A DNA stretch of 64,000 nt, from NCBI GenBank assembly GCA_021234155.1, contig JAJEKV010000006.1, positions 26,573,916 through 26,637,915 on the forward strand, written 5' to 3'. Origin of the DNA: Isoetes taiwanensis. Its lineage: Eukaryota; Streptophyta; Lycopodiopsida; Isoetales; Isoetaceae. The notes beneath the pieces were generated by a model that saw only the letters and a program-made list of their open reading frames with translations, did no database searches and had not been told where the DNA came from. This document shows positions 10,971-22,741 of this stretch, piece after piece (the first letter of the stretch is position 1; every line of letters begins with the position of its first letter). Position numbers and translations under genes: made by a program.

Positions 10971-11110
10971 AGATAAAGTTCACGGGCATAATCTAGTAAC
11001 TCATGTCTATCAAAATCTCCGCATTAGATGCAAAGTTTTCGCTTTAGCCCAAAAATCTCTAGGAGAATGCTCTAGGGGAAACGAGTGTCTGGAGGGCATA
11101 ATATAATACT

Positions 11111-12548
11111 GTGATCGCAGAAGGTAGCTCTAAAATCTGATAATGTTCATTCTATTGCTACCACGAGGCATTTGTTCCTGAACTAGAGTCGAGGTTTTTA
11201 GTTTTTGTGTTCCCATGGGAATAGCTTTTGAATATGTATTTCACCTTAAAATCATGCACAAATTTGGGGCCTTTGCTCTGAATCCCCTGTTCGCAGGATT
11301 GCTCCGTGATTCTTCTAGGGTGCTTGCATGCAATCCAGGTGAATATGAAAGTTTTTTGAAGCAGAAGCTTGACCTTGCTTGTGCTGCAGTCGCCTTTACA
11401 AGGTCAGAAAATTAGACAAGTTTATCTTGCTTGGCTATTTCTTTGAAAGTTATGCTGCTTTGCACTATGTTTTCAAGGTTTGTGGTTTTCTGTAGCGTTT
11501 GGAAATTTTCTTCACATGGATTCCAATCAAACTTTTTATCTACAATTGCAGCATCCTGAGCATATTCAACACCTTATTTTGGTACGACTAGCAGATTCTC
11601 AGCAGAATCTGATAGATTTTCCTTTGTGTGGAGTAGTTTTTCTGAATGCAACTATATATGATATTAAATGCGATTGGTTTTAAAATAGGCTTTGCAACAT
11701 CTGGATATGCTGAGACAAACTTTTTACGTTGTTATGATTCGGACGCTACGGCATGCTAGACCTGGAGAGCCCATCTTTTCATGCTGTCCATTTACTAACT
11801 AGGCTAATGTCAAATCTCGTTTATGTGTTCTACCTTTTTTTATTTTTGCTTGCTATTTCTGTGTTGCTTGGGGAACAGATCTGGAAAACGAAACTGCTCA
11901 GGACTTCGATCGTCTTGTGCATTTCCTGGAAGACTAACAACTTAGCTGCCTAAAAATGGAATCCAAAATGATTTAAAATGAATCAGAATGGTGTGCCGCA
12001 ACCCAGAATGGCAGATCTGAGTTATAATATTGTGGGCGGAGTGATTGTGGAAGTCTGAAAGAGCTTCTGAAGACGCTCCATAGAGAGTTGCAGCATATCA
12101 GAAAATGTAAAAAAGAATGCATTTCCTTCTGCCGCCAGTTGGATTCTTTGTGCCAATTTGTAGCAGAGATATCGGCTGAACTTCTTTGACCCAGGGCTTT
12201 TGTAATCTATAGGATGCAATCTCTTATAGGCTGCAATCTGTTTGGCTTTATTCGACTTTGCCAATGAGCGTGCATGCATCCATAGAGATCAAGATATTTT
12301 CACATTTAACATTGATGCAATAGGCATGTACCGAAGAGATATTTAGGCATTTGCCGCTGAATTCATCTCTTAGTATCCCACAACGTACCGTAGTTGCTAA
12401 GGAGTGATATATCCGCTCCTAGGTTACTAACAAACATGTTTTAGGTGCTAGAAACGTAATTACTGCTTTTCTATGTGTGTTTGCATTGGGTGGTGGACGT
12501 GATCTTGCACCGATATTGTCGCTCTTCTAATGAGAACATACAGTCACA
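11111..12548. other. Intergenic with possible orphan exons
   Basis: No complete gene is visible. Between about 11290 and 11940 there are exon-like pieces bounded by splice-like signals, described in the next entry. A minus-strand frame at 12022-12279 has no recognisable domain. The rest looks random. Confidence 0.35.
11297..11402 (+). pseudogene. Orphan exon-like fragment
   Basis: A 106-base segment is preceded by a pyrimidine-rich acceptor (cctgttcgcag) and followed by GT at 11403. It encodes about 34 residues including GEYESFLKQKLDLACAAVAF, a plausible helical segment. A second piece after gggaacag at 11878 reads LENETAQDFDRLVHFLED, preceded by a branch-point-like ctaac at 11796. Together they look like exons of one gene separated from the rest. 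I do not recognise the parent gene. Confidence 0.3.
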
Positions 12549-14013
12549 ATGACGCTCATAATAAACAAATTCAATGAAACATTATGTTTAGCATTTCTTG
12601 TGACTCAAAATATTATGAACTCTTTGCAGTGTTGCCATACTCGTATTGCAATTTCAAATGCTCAACTAGGTTTGTCGGGGCGTCAATTGGGAATATTTAT
12701 TCTGGAATGGATTTGGAGCATTGTCTTATTGTTTGTCGGATGCCGTAACCTTTTAAAATTGCAGATATTGGATACTTACGCACATTCGTTTTTCTACACG
12801 TTGTTTTGCATGCTCATTCACATATTTCTATGGGTTTCTTCGCCTTCTTTAATACGTCAAGTTGATTTTAGATCAAATTTCTTATCTGCATGTCCTCGAT
12901 ATCAATTTTTTGCATCTAGGCTTATGCCTGGTTTTACATTCGGTGGGCATTTAATTGCAGTTTACCTTATCATCATACGTCATTTACTTCTCACCTATGC
13001 TTCGTTGTTTTCGGATTTTTCTTCTTTGCACTTGTGTTTTTATCGTGGATTCGATGCACCATACTATTTAAATGGGTCTATGCTCTCCTCGCGCTGTTTC
13101 TCTCTTGTTTATGTTCTGGCTCACTTTTTACCTCGGTTTTGTCTTGTGGTCGTTTCCTTGGGATGTTGTCTTGTTTTCATAATTCTACGCTGCAGTCTCT
13201 TGGTTATTATCTTTTTATTGCCTATGGATTTGTGGCCACCATCTTCCGGGTTGCATTTGTTTTTTTTACATTGATGCATTCCATTGCCATGGTAGGTTGC
13301 AGTATGGCCCCAATTGTTATTTCTTTTCTACTGTGATCTCTTTTATGTTATTTTTATATTGTGGTTCCCATGTGGTTATATGTGGCATTCTTTTCCGGTT
13401 TAGGATTTCCCCATGGTGGTTTGGGTTTTATCTTTGCACTTGTGTTTGTATCTTATCCGCGATGCACTACACTTTGGCTCGTGGTATAATGTTATTCTAT
13501 GGTATTATCTTCTACATTCTAGGTTTCCCATAGTTGTTGGGGTTTATTTTTTACTTGTGGTTTATCTTATTTTTTGATGCACCGCACTCTTCAACAATTG
13601 TCGGGGTTATTCCGGTTGATTTGTTTCTTCGGGCTGTGCTGTTGTTTTTCTATTTTATATGTTGCATTCTCATGGTTTCATTCTTTTGATTGCCCGAGAT
13701 TTATTTACCACATTTGCCAGATTGCACTTTGTCTTTTTATGTCTGTTGCCAGTTGTTTACGTATTGTTACCTGACTTGTGTATGCCATCTTAGTTATTTT
13801 CAATATTGCTACATGGCTTGTGTTCCGAGTATTCCATATGTTTGGGCATTATAGCATTGTTCATGTTGTTCTTAAGGCGATCGTGTTTTACAATTTTTCT
13901 AGCCGTTGGGCTCTTGTCTGTGGTTTTTTCTTGTTGATTTGTTCATTGGCTTGCATTTCTCTTTTCTCGTATTTATCCTTGGGCTTAAAACATAACTTTA
14001 TTGTCTTTTTCTT

Positions 14014-14178
14014 CCACCCGCTGGGTGATGCTTTTCTCCATCCCCCGGGTATCCTTATGCATTATGCTACCCCTGCACATCATATTTGATATTTAGCTAT
14101 TTTGCACACAATTTTCTGTTTATCATGTTTTTTCTTCCACCCGCTGGGTGATGCTTTTCTCCACCCCCTGGGTGATGC
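14014..14178. repeat. CCACCC..GGGTGATGC palindrome repeats, first cluster
   Basis: Good units lie at 14014-14031, 14137-14154 and 14161-14178, with a degenerate one at 14037-14054. Each is an imperfect palindrome (ccacccgctgggtg or ccaccccctgggtg) followed by atgc and a pyrimidine-rich spacer such as ttttctcca. The same unit recurs in a larger cluster at 16.4-16.8 kb. Confidence 0.8.
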
Positions 14179-14465
14179 TGTCCTCTCTTTTTTCAGAATC
14201 GTTTCTAATCGCTCACCTCCTTTTGAGTGCTTGTCGCTTTGTCGGTTGCCGCCATCGCCTCGGGATGCACGTTCTTGTTCTCCTTGATCGCTCATGGGTG
14301 CCTTCTACATGTTCCATTTCTTCTCGCGCTTGGACATTGGCGCCTCTTCGCTCCTCACCCTTCGCCACACTTTTTACATTTTTCGCGGGCTTCCGGGCTT
14401 GGCCCCCGAGTTTTTTTGTTGCGCTCCATTCAAGCTCGTTTCCCCAGCCAACTCAACGCTTTGAG

Positions 14466-14643
<178 letters not shown>

Positions 14644-15487
14644 CCCCCCCCCCTCCTCTTGTCGTTCTATTAAAATTTTTTTTTTCTACTTTTTCTGTTC
14701 CATTCAAGTATTTTGTGACATGTTTTCCACCTCTTTCTCCTTTGTGGCTAAATTTCTTATATGTATATTCTATATTTGGTTTGGTCCGATACTGGGTTTT
14801 GAATATTTGGGGGTTGTGTTTAAGATTTTTTCTTCTTTTTTGGCATGATCATCGGGGAGCTCTAGTGTTTGTTGGTTCCTTTGTTCACTTTATTAGCGCA
14901 CTTCTTTGTTGCTTGACGGGTGATATTGCTCGGTGTACCAATTTTATGGATTTGGGAGCTTCTTTGTTTTCGTTAGCTCCACTTCGTCATGTTCGCCGTA
15001 GGCTGATTTTTCGTGCATAGCTTTGCTCCCTATATATGATCTTACATACTCATTGTGTAAGTTTCGAGACGTTGCTTTATTAGACATGGTTGACTTTTCA
15101 TGTTCTTTTAGCCCCTAGTTTTTATCATTCTTTCCCGTTTCCTCCGTTTTTTTGCTCGATATGCAGGGTCCACATGTTGAGGTTCGTACTCATGGTTGCT
15201 GGCGGTCCTTGTCCTCCCGCGCTCGCTACATGGTGTGCAACTCTACTCAACATCTCCATGTTTCTCGTTCGATCTTTATGTCTATGCATTTTGCATTCCT
15301 ATCGTAAAGTTTTTCCTCTTTGCCTTATTATCTCTAAGCACTTGTTATTCTTCCTTCTTAATTATCGTTATTGTTTATTCTTTTTGGGGATCCATGATGA
15401 AGGGTTCCTTTGTTGATTTATCTCCCTCTAGATATTACAGTTGGAAGGGATAATAGCCACATTCTTGAACTTCGTCCGAGTCCCCAT

Positions 15488-15507
15488 TCACGGACTTCGG
15501 TCCGTGA
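15488..15507 (+). repeat. 8-bp perfect hairpin with TTCG loop
   Basis: tcacggac, loop ttcg, gtccgtga. As RNA this would be a C(UUCG)G tetraloop, an exceptionally stable hairpin. There is no U-run or gene boundary beside it, so a role is not evident. Confidence 0.6.
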
Positions 15508-16379
15508 TCAGTATTCAAATCAACAACTATGGGGGCCCTTTCTTCGATTCATCATCGTGGGCGCGTCCTTTTCTTTTCGTTGTTTTGTTCTCTAATGTTC
15601 CTCCTTTTTCGGTCATTGAGCTGATCTTGCCGCCCATCGCCGGCGTTTTGCCGTTTTTTGGCTCTTCTTCTTCAACTTAAACTTTTTTTTCTCCACGGTT
15701 AAGCTCGCTTTCGCCGGTTCTTCGTCGTCAGCCAACGCCCTCGCTTCCTTGAACCGGACTCTTAGGACCCTGGTTCCCTTTCTTCCCCTGCCACTCCAAA
15801 CGGGACCCACTTGCCGTGCTCATATGATTTCTTTAGCTCGCTTGCCTTCGTTCGCATGCCTGGCCCGTCACTATCCTTCAGCGCCTCCGGCGGCCCTCTT
15901 TTTCGCTCCTCTCTTTCCTCTCTTCGTCCTTTATCGCATATTTGCTATTTGGCTTTATCTAGATAGGATGCATATGAGATTTTCCGACATGAGTTTATAT
16001 TGGATTATCTTTCATTTTTATGTTTTTCTTTATTTAGATATGGGGTGTCCTACGTTGTTGTCCACAAGGTATTGTATTGGGCACATTCTAATTTGTGCAT
16101 GATGTTGCTATTTAACTTTATCTGGATATGATGCATATTGCGTTTGGCACCACATTGAGATTTTGCGACATGGGTTTCTATTGGATCATTTTTTCCTTTT
16201 TTATGCTTCTCTTTATCTAGACATGGCGTGTCTTACGTTGTTATATACAAGCTGTTATATTGGGCACATTTTAATGGCCACTTTTAGTTTGTTTCGTGTT
16301 CTTGATGTTCTTTTTTATGGTTTTATCTAGATGTCGCGTTTTTTTTTATGGACCGTTTTTTGTTGGGTGGTGTTGTTTA

Positions 16380-16757
16380 TTTCCACCGTGATGGTGACAT
16401 TCATGTCTATTTATCATCTTTAGTGATGTTGTAAATCACATTGTCTAGCATTATTTTGCAATGCATATTTCTTTTTACATGATTGTTAGCTTTTTTCCAC
16501 CATGGTGGTGATGCTATTTCCACCTGCGGGTGATGCTGTTTATTTCTACCTCCAAGGTGACGCGTATTTCTTTTTACGTACTTGTTTTCCACCCGTTGGG
16601 TGATGCATAATTGTTTTACACCCGTTGGGTGATGCTATCTCCACCTGCGGGTGATGCTGTTTATTTCCACCTCGAGGGTGACGCATATTTCTTTCTACGT
16701 AATTGTTTTCCACCCGTTGGGTGCTGCTATTCTCCACCCTATTGGGGTGATGCTCTC
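16380..16757. repeat. CCACC..GGTGATGC palindrome minisatellite, main cluster
   Basis: About ten units occur in 380 bases, near 16380, 16497, 16521, 16547, 16589, 16619, 16640, 16667, 16710 and 16734. The inner bases vary but stay self-complementary: ACCATGGT, ACCTCCAAGGT, ACCCGTTGGGT, ACCTGCGGGT, ACCTCGAGGGT. A higher-order repeat of about 120 bp is visible, with 16513-16606 matching 16633-16727. Each unit could fold into a small hairpin on either strand. Confidence 0.85.
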
Positions 16758-16898
16758 TTTTTCTGCTGCATGTTGAATTTTCTCTAACCATTCACGGGTG
16801 TTTTTTCGAGTTCTTTGTGTTGCTTGCAGGTTTTACGCCCTCGGCTCATAGTTAAGGAAGTTCTTTGGTAGCCGGCCGGTTTTGTGTCTCTTGCGAGC

Positions 16899-16951
16899 CC
16901 TTTCCCAGAATAGCATCGATCCGAGCCATCGGATCGCCATTCTGGGAAAGG
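16899..16951. repeat. Long inverted repeat just upstream of a TATA box
   Basis: Arm 16899-16924 (cctttcccagaat then agcatcgatccga) is matched by the reverse complement of 16929-16951 over CCTTTCCCAGAAT and GATCCGA, with a small internal bulge and loop gcca. The terminal 13 bases pair perfectly. A TATA box follows nine bases downstream. This is a candidate protein-binding or cruciform element of a promoter. Confidence 0.75.
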
Positions 16952-16959
16952 ACGAGCTG

Positions 16960-16969
16960 CTATATAAGG
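16960..16969 (+). promoter_or_regulatory. TATA box candidate
   Basis: ctatataagg closely matches the plant TATA consensus and lies directly after the inverted repeat. No convincing gene starts downstream, so it may be the promoter of a non-coding transcript or of a decayed element. Confidence 0.5.
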
Positions 16970-17405
16970 CTATTTCTTCTTTCGCACCAGTTATCGGCGT
17001 CTTCTCACAAAGAGCTCTTCTTCTATTCTATTTGCTTCCCTCCCTTCCCTTCCTTTGCGTGAGGGCATGAGTTTGCTTTTCTAACCATTCACGGGTATTT
17101 TTAGGGGTTTTGTGTTGCTTTTGCAAGGCTTCCGCTCTCTTCACGGGTCCCGCTATATTTTGTGTTCGCCATCAACTTATCTCTTTTTCTTTTCCAGCAA
17201 CACATTCAAGGTTGTTGGCGACCATTTCTCATTAGGGTTTTCCTCGAAAACCCGAAAGGGCGGGGTTTTTTATCCCGATGAGAAGTTGTCGCCATTACCC
17301 TTTTATATTGCCTGTGCACATTTCTTTTTGCGGGGTAGTCCGATATTGTTCCTATGGTCGGCTACCCCGCCGGTTTTGTGTCTCTTGCGAGTCCTTTCCC
17401 AGAAT

Positions 17406-17787
17406 ACTGGAACATGTGATGTTTTGCAGGCTTTGTCCGATATCAAGATGAGAAAAGAAAAGAAATGCAAATGCTTGCATTTTGGGATACCTTTTTAAAC
17501 GTTGGATTCAATGATGACGAGTTGTATATGGACATCGTGTCTACACCCAGGTAATTTTCATGCTAGGTTTTGCATAGTAGCAAAGTTTATAGGATCATAG
17601 ATAGAAATCTAAGGCTCGAAAGTCTGCTGCACATAGCTCTTTTTCATGAATAATGGGATTTCTGAAGCAGCATGCTTGCTATTTTTGAGCTTTCACCATG
17701 TTGGAGAAAGATCAAAGTATTACATTTTTAAGCAGCGTACATTCTATTCTTGAGCTTTTACCATGTTGGAAAATCACCCTGAAAGTG
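17406..17787. other. Intergenic, left flank of the Copia element
   Basis: No gene seen. A duplicated phrase (gagcttt(c/t)accatgttgga) occurs near 17688 and 17753. The last five bases, aagtg, are the left copy of the Copia target duplication. Confidence 0.45.
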
Positions 17788-18412
17788 TGATAGAAAATGA
17801 GAGTCAACAAGATCTTATTTCTTCAAGCAAATTTAAACACCTTGTTGAAGTCAATAATGCAAACTTCTCTAGTATTTAAGAAACAATGGAAGCTAAGCAA
17901 ATTTGAAGATCACAAGTCTAATCAAAGGAGCCAAGTTGTGGTCCCTAATCCTTTGATTTAGCTTAACTTCCCATAGATATTTTTACCATTGAAACAAATC
18001 TTAGTCATTAAACCATTAAAATACTGTAGCTAAGGGATCGGGTCAAGAACTGTAGCACTTCCGGCTGTTTGCTCTGCTCCACCACTATAATCTCCAAGTG
18101 TATCGTTGTAATCATTCTCCCGTGCTTATATTTTGCTCATTCTGACGGTTTAGGCAAGATCCTAGCAGCCACAGATGGAAACAACAGTGCTCGAGTTTAT
18201 CCCACAGGCATTCCGTTTGAAAATGACTTGTTTTTCGATTCGATTTATCCCACATGCATACCTTCGAAAAAGAGCTTATTCACAACCATTGGAATTTCCA
18301 ATTCCAAATAACCTTTCCCCCTTAATCATGTAACCTATTGCTCCATTGACAACTTCCAAACCTCAAACAATCAACCTACCCTTTTTATCATCTTACAACT
18401 CAACATTTAACA
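17788..18412 (-). repeat. 3' LTR of the Copia element
   Basis: 625 bp beginning tgatagaaaatgagag and ending caacatttaaca on the plus strand. It matches the copy at 22742-23366 with six differences counted by eye. The coding orientation makes it the 3' LTR. Confidence 0.95.
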
Positions 18413-18424
18413 TTCCCCCTTCAG
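18413..18424 (-). promoter_or_regulatory. Polypurine tract of the Copia element
   Basis: Read on the minus strand, ctgaagggggaa directly precedes the 3' LTR. This is the usual site of plus-strand DNA priming. Confidence 0.85.
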
Positions 18425-18446
18425 ATGATATAAATCTGCCATTGTA

Positions 18447-20159
18447 CTAGATGCTATTTCTTAGTTCTTCAAACCTGATAATAGTCAATGCTTTAGTTAG
18501 AATGTCAGCAAACTGATCCATTGTTCTAACATAGGTTAACTGCACTAGCTTTTTCTGGACCACATCTCGAATAAAATGTATTTGCATTTCAATGTGCTTG
18601 GATCTTTCATGTAGTATAGGATTCTTGGTCATAGCAATGCAACTTGTGTTGTCACATAAGATTTGAGTTGGACCTGTTTGTTCACAGTTTAATTCTGCCA
18701 GAAGTCTCCTTTCCCATATTAATTCCTTTGCTAGAAGTGAAGCTGCATTATACTCTGCCTCAGCACTAGAGAGTGCTATGCTGCTCTATTTTTTGCATTT
18801 CCATGCCACTGGTGCTCCACCTAGCAGTACAACATAACCTAAAGTTGACTTCCTCTGATCCAAATCTCCTGCCCAGTCAGAGTCACAATAAGCCTTCAAG
18901 ATAAGATCATTTGTACTGTACATAATTCCAATCTTCAAGGTCCCTTTAAGATACCTTAAGATCCTCTTTACTGCTATCCAATGTTCTCTACCTGGATTAT
19001 TGTTGTATCTGCTCAGTAAGTTAACTCCAAATGCTATATCAGGCCTTGTGCAGTTAGCCAAATACGATAGACATCCAATTAGAGATCTGTAGGGTACCTT
19101 CTCCATAAGTTTTTTTTCTTCAAGAGTTCTTGGGCCCATTAATGCTGATATTTTATGTCCTGGTCCCAGTGGAGTGCTTGCAATGTTGCATTCACTCATA
19201 GCAAATTTTTTTAGCATATTGAGAATCTGTGTTTCTTGACTCAACATCAATAACTTATTTACTCTATCTCTATACACATCAATCCCCAAAAACTTCTTCA
19301 ATTCTCCTAGATCTGTAATTTGAAACCTATTCTTCAACAGCCTTTTACAATGACATAGTATTGATGTATTGTTTGCCACCATAATATTATCATCAACATA
19401 CAAGGCAATAATACACCAATATTCTCCATCAACAAATCTATACAAATTCCCATCACATTGCAATTTCTGAAAGCCTTGTTCCAAAAGGTAATTATCCATA
19501 CACCCATACCACTCCCTTGGAGCTTGCTTCAATCCATAAACTGCCCTGTTCAACCTCCAAACTTTGTCATTTTCTTCTTCAAAACCAGGTGCAGGTTTTA
19601 GATAGATCTCTTCCTCTAATTCTGCATTCAAAAAAGCTGTACTTACATCCATGTGATGTATTTTGAGCTCATAAGCATTTGCAATTGACAATAATATTCT
19701 CAGACTATTAATTTTTACCAAGGGAGAAAATGTCTCTTCAAAATCCAAGCCTTTCTTCTGAGTAAAACCCTGTGCTACCAGTCTTGCCTTAAATTTATTT
19801 AGTTTCCCATCTACCCCTTGTTTAACTCTGAAGATCCATTTGCTTCCAACTACATTCTTATTTGGAGGTTTTTCTACTACTGTATAAGTTCCAGTTCTCT
19901 TGAAAGCATGCATTTCCTCTTCCATTGCTTGAATCCAGTGATTTGAATTTTTCTTTTGCACAGCCTCTTCAAAGGTAAGTGGCACATCATCTGACTCCAA
20001 AACCAGAATATCAAACAAGGAGTTAACTTCAAATATTTCATACCTTTTGCTTTTTCCAGTTTGACTTCTTCCATATAATTTAGTATCGACCTTAGCTTCA
20101 TCAGCCAAAATCTGAGCTTCAGATCTTCTCTTCATTCTTTGTTTTTTTTTCAGGAACAT
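18447..20159 (-). pseudogene. Copia reverse transcriptase and RNase H
   Basis: The RT begins with the family-typical VQKKNSNHWIQAMEEEMHAF, continues with KWIFRVKQGVDGKLNKFKAR, the AFLNAELEEEIYLKPAPGF stretch and the catalytic box YVDDNIMVAN (both Asp present), then LTRPDI-like and KRILRYLKGT segments. RNase H starts at YCDSDWAGDLDQRKST (first Asp present). An in-frame TAG at about 18787 follows WKCKK, after which the frame resumes with the expected SSAEAEY region, the CDN block and HIEMQIHFIRDVV. Apart from this stop the RT-RH is open. The upstream overlap with the integrase end at 20119-20159 is a frameshift. Confidence 0.93.
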
Positions 20160-21081
20160 TTATTGGCAAAGGCTCTGGCAACTCCTCATGCTCACCTTCT
20201 GATTGTTCAGCTGTTGACTCAACCCCTTGCTGGATTTCTGAATCAGAGTCAACTTCTCTTGTTTGATCAGGTTCATCTTCAGTATCACTATCATCATTCA
20301 ATTTACTATCTTGCATAACATAGGAAGTTGGTTCAAAGAACCTCTGCAGAACAATGATAGTATTTTCCACATCTTTAATCTTTTCATTTACATTTGGAAT
20401 GGCCTTGTAATATTTTTCTTCATCAAAGACCACATCCCTACTGATTAATATTTTCCTATGCACAGGATCATATAATCTATAGCCTTTAGAGTTAGAATCA
20501 TATCCCACTAAGTAGGCAATACATGCTCGATCATCAAGCTTTTTTCTTATCTCTTCAGGAACATGAAAGCTAGACAACCATATGATCTTAAATGTTCATA
20601 CCTTGGAATTTTTCCTGACCACAACATATTAGGTATTGTTCCTCTTGTGCTCACTGTGGGCAGCATATTTTGAATGTAGACTCCGCAGCTTCTCACACTT
20701 CATCCCACGTAAAAAATTAGGCAATCCTGAATACTTTAGCATTGACCTCGACAAAGATTCAACAGAAGTTCTATTTTTCCTTTCAAATACGCCATTTTGT
20801 TGGGGTGAAACCCTACAAGTCAATTGTCTTTTTATACCACGCTTTTGCACAAAAAAGCTTTAAACTCATCCGACAAATATTCTCCTCCTCTATCGCACCT
20901 TTATGCATTTAATTTTTCTTCCTGTTTCCAGTTCAACTTCAGCCACAAATAGTTTTAGTGCATCAAAAGCCTGATCTTTGGTTTTTAGCAGATAACATTT
21001 TGTCTTTCTGCTAAAATCATCTATAAAAGTTATGAAGTATTTGTTTTGTTGCATACTTGTGATATTAATTGGACCACACAA
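20119..21081 (-). pseudogene. Copia integrase, frameshifted
   Basis: The catalytic core is recognisable in FITFIDDFSRKTKCYLLK (first Asp) and, after a frameshift, in CDRGGEYLSDEF (second Asp; the usual Asn-Gly becomes Arg-Gly). PQQNGVFERKNRT carries the third acidic residue. The C-terminal part (VPEEIRKKLDDRACIAYLVG and DVVFDEEKYY) is the Copia-specific tail. At least two frame changes and a stop interrupt it. The zinc-binding N-terminus (TWHNRLCHTN) lies in the preceding frame at about 21240-21290. Confidence 0.88.
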
Positions 21082-21182
21082 ATCTGATGAATCAAGTCCG
21101 TAATTCCTTTAGCTCTCTTAGCAACCTTTTTGAAAGGCGCCTTGTTTGTTTGCCAAGTCGGCAACCAAAGACATAACTTTTT

Positions 21183-21824
21183 TCATATCTCCTTCCTTGA
21201 TTTTGTTATGAATTTATTTTTCTCTAGCAAATCGACATTTGCCCTGTTTGTATGACATAATCTATTATGCCATGTGTCTCTAGTTGGTAGTTCAACAATA
21301 TTAATACTCGGATTCTTTTCTTTTTGAAAACCAAATAGATTACCAACCCTTCTACCAATAAATTTCAGAACATTATTTTGATATATTTTGCATTGAAGTT
21401 TTTCAAATACAACCTTAAAACCAAGATCAACCAGCTGGCAAACTGATATTAAATTCCTCACTAAGTTTGGCACACACAAAACTTCTTTAAGCAAAACACT
21501 TTTCCCTTCTAGATCAAAAATTTCCAGAATTCCTGAATCTCTAATTTCTTGCACTCCACCATCACCAAGTTGGACTTGACCCCATTTCCTCTTGCATTCT
21601 TTCAATAGTTTAGGATCATGTACTACACTCTTTTCTGCTCTTGAATCTATAACAAGAAATTTGTTGTCAAATTTATTCAACTTTTGAACAACACTGAGCA
21701 ATTTTGTTACCTCTGTTGTATCATCCAAATTTTCTTCTTCTAATTTGGTATCTTCAACTACCTCTGAACTTCCCTCGACCCCTTGAATTTTGAAAACCCC
21801 TACCTCTACCTCTTCCTTTTCCAC
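21183..21824 (-). pseudogene. Copia protease and pre-integrase region
   Basis: The retropepsin site reads VIDSRAEKSVVHDP, where Copia proteases normally have DSGAS. The catalytic Asp and Ser remain, but the invariant Gly is Arg, which should inactivate it. The rest (LGDGGVQEIRDSGIL, EVLCVPNLVRNLISVCQL) is well conserved, and the TWHNRLCHTNRANVDLL region starts the integrase zinc finger. A stop after EI ends this piece. Confidence 0.88.
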
Positions 21825-21854
21825 TTATGCCTTTTGGACTTGGGCAATCAACTG

Positions 21855-22711
21855 CTATATGACCTTTTCCATCAAGTTAAAACATTTAAAATTTTTACCT
21901 GCATTTGGACATTCTGACTTCAAATGGCCATATTGATTGCATGCAAAGCATGGTCCCAATTTATCTCCTCTTCCAGAACTAGAGTTTCCTCCTCTTCTTT
22001 GTTTCCCTGCAAATAACAACTCAGCAGATTGGTCATCATCATCATGTAAACTTTTTGTTTGCTCGAACTCTGTTCTAATCATTCTCAAGGCATGCTCCTT
22101 TGATGTTGCTATATTCCTTATCAGAGTTGCCAACTGAGTATTGTGAGACACTTTTCGACAATGCCAAGATCCGATATTGATCACTTAAGACATTCCCGCC
22201 TTCCTTCCAAGTCTCGCAAACAATCGAAATCAAATTTTTCAAGAGAATCTGTTAAACTATCTTTCTCAAATAACTTTAACTTCCTCAATTGTTTCTCCAA
22301 CAAATCAATTTGAGAAGAACTTTTAACTTCATATTGACTCACCAAATATTGCCACATCTCATGAGGTTTCATCCCTCTTAATCTTAACTTAAGAGCAGTA
22401 CCAACCTTGCTTAAAATAATTGCTTGTGCCTCTTTAACCTTTGCCATATCAGAAGCACCTGCTGTTGGAGTTGAAGAACCCCCTTCAGCCTCTCCACTTG
22501 ATGCACTTCTTGATGCACTTGCACTTGTGCTTACACCAGGGCTTGAACCTCCAGAACTTGCTGTGGTTCTGATCTGTCCTCCATCTACTAAATACCACAA
22601 GTTTTCAAACTCAAGAACAGACTTAATACCTTCTTTCCACACTTGGAAACCCGTATCCCCCTTAAACACTTCAATTTGATTCAACAAATTTGCTGCAAAT
22701 CTGGTAGACAT
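21855..22711 (-). pseudogene. Copia gag with zinc knuckle
   Basis: I place the start at ATG 22711 (MSTRFAANLLNQIEVFKG), 18 bases inside the primer-binding site. The product has the UBN2-type gag body (MWQYLVSQYEVKSSSQIDLLEKQL) and a CCHC knuckle CFACNQYGHLKSEC near 21960-21900. A frameshift lies near 22183, where two frames meet. It would form the particle that encloses the RNA if intact. Confidence 0.88.
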
Positions 22712-22728
22712 TGTAACAAACAACCTGA

Positions 22729-22740
22729 GCTCTGATACCA
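22729..22740 (-). promoter_or_regulatory. Primer-binding site, initiator tRNA-Met
   Basis: The minus strand reads TGGTATCAGAGC one base inside the 5' LTR. This is the classic plant Copia site complementary to the 3' end of tRNA-iMet. Confidence 0.95.
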
Positions 22741-22741
22741 A

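Larger units (their letters stand above)
8944..11110 (-). mobile_element. Decayed LINE (non-LTR retrotransposon)
   Basis: Read on the minus strand, successive fragments belong to a LINE polyprotein. At about 10970-10740 there is an RT N-terminal region (EGFAVELLKWGGE ... GFPNQW). At about 10500-10444 there is FVDFLKAFDRVPR, containing the RT-A catalytic Asp. At about 10330-10240 there is a GLFIDELEAW stretch. At about 9960-9640 there is a post-RT region. At about 9275-9215 there is a C-terminal zinc-knuckle-like RFCQCC..VEDEEHAL. The 3' end in this orientation is a run of AAT triplets, a simple tail typical of I-like and related LINEs. Frames are broken many times and the 5' part (endonuclease, ORF1) is not recognisable. 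Fragments and tail are seen; the clade is not resolved. Confidence 0.75.
16871..17405 (+). repeat. Direct-repeat modules flanking a 0.5-kb segment
   Basis: The module ccggttttgtgtctcttgcg, continuing to tttcccagaat, occurs at 16876-16912 and again at 17370-17405. A second module (ctaaccattcacgggt through tgtgttgcttgcag) occurs at about 16788-16832 and again at 17082-17125. The interleaved order suggests a duplicated unit, possibly remnants of LTRs of a small element. No TG...CA ends with a target duplication could be fixed. Confidence 0.6.

Noticed and set aside
16380-16757. CRISPR-like array
   Set aside because: The repeats are short palindromes with variable centres and irregular spacing, in plant nuclear DNA; there are no unique equal-length spacers and no cas genes.
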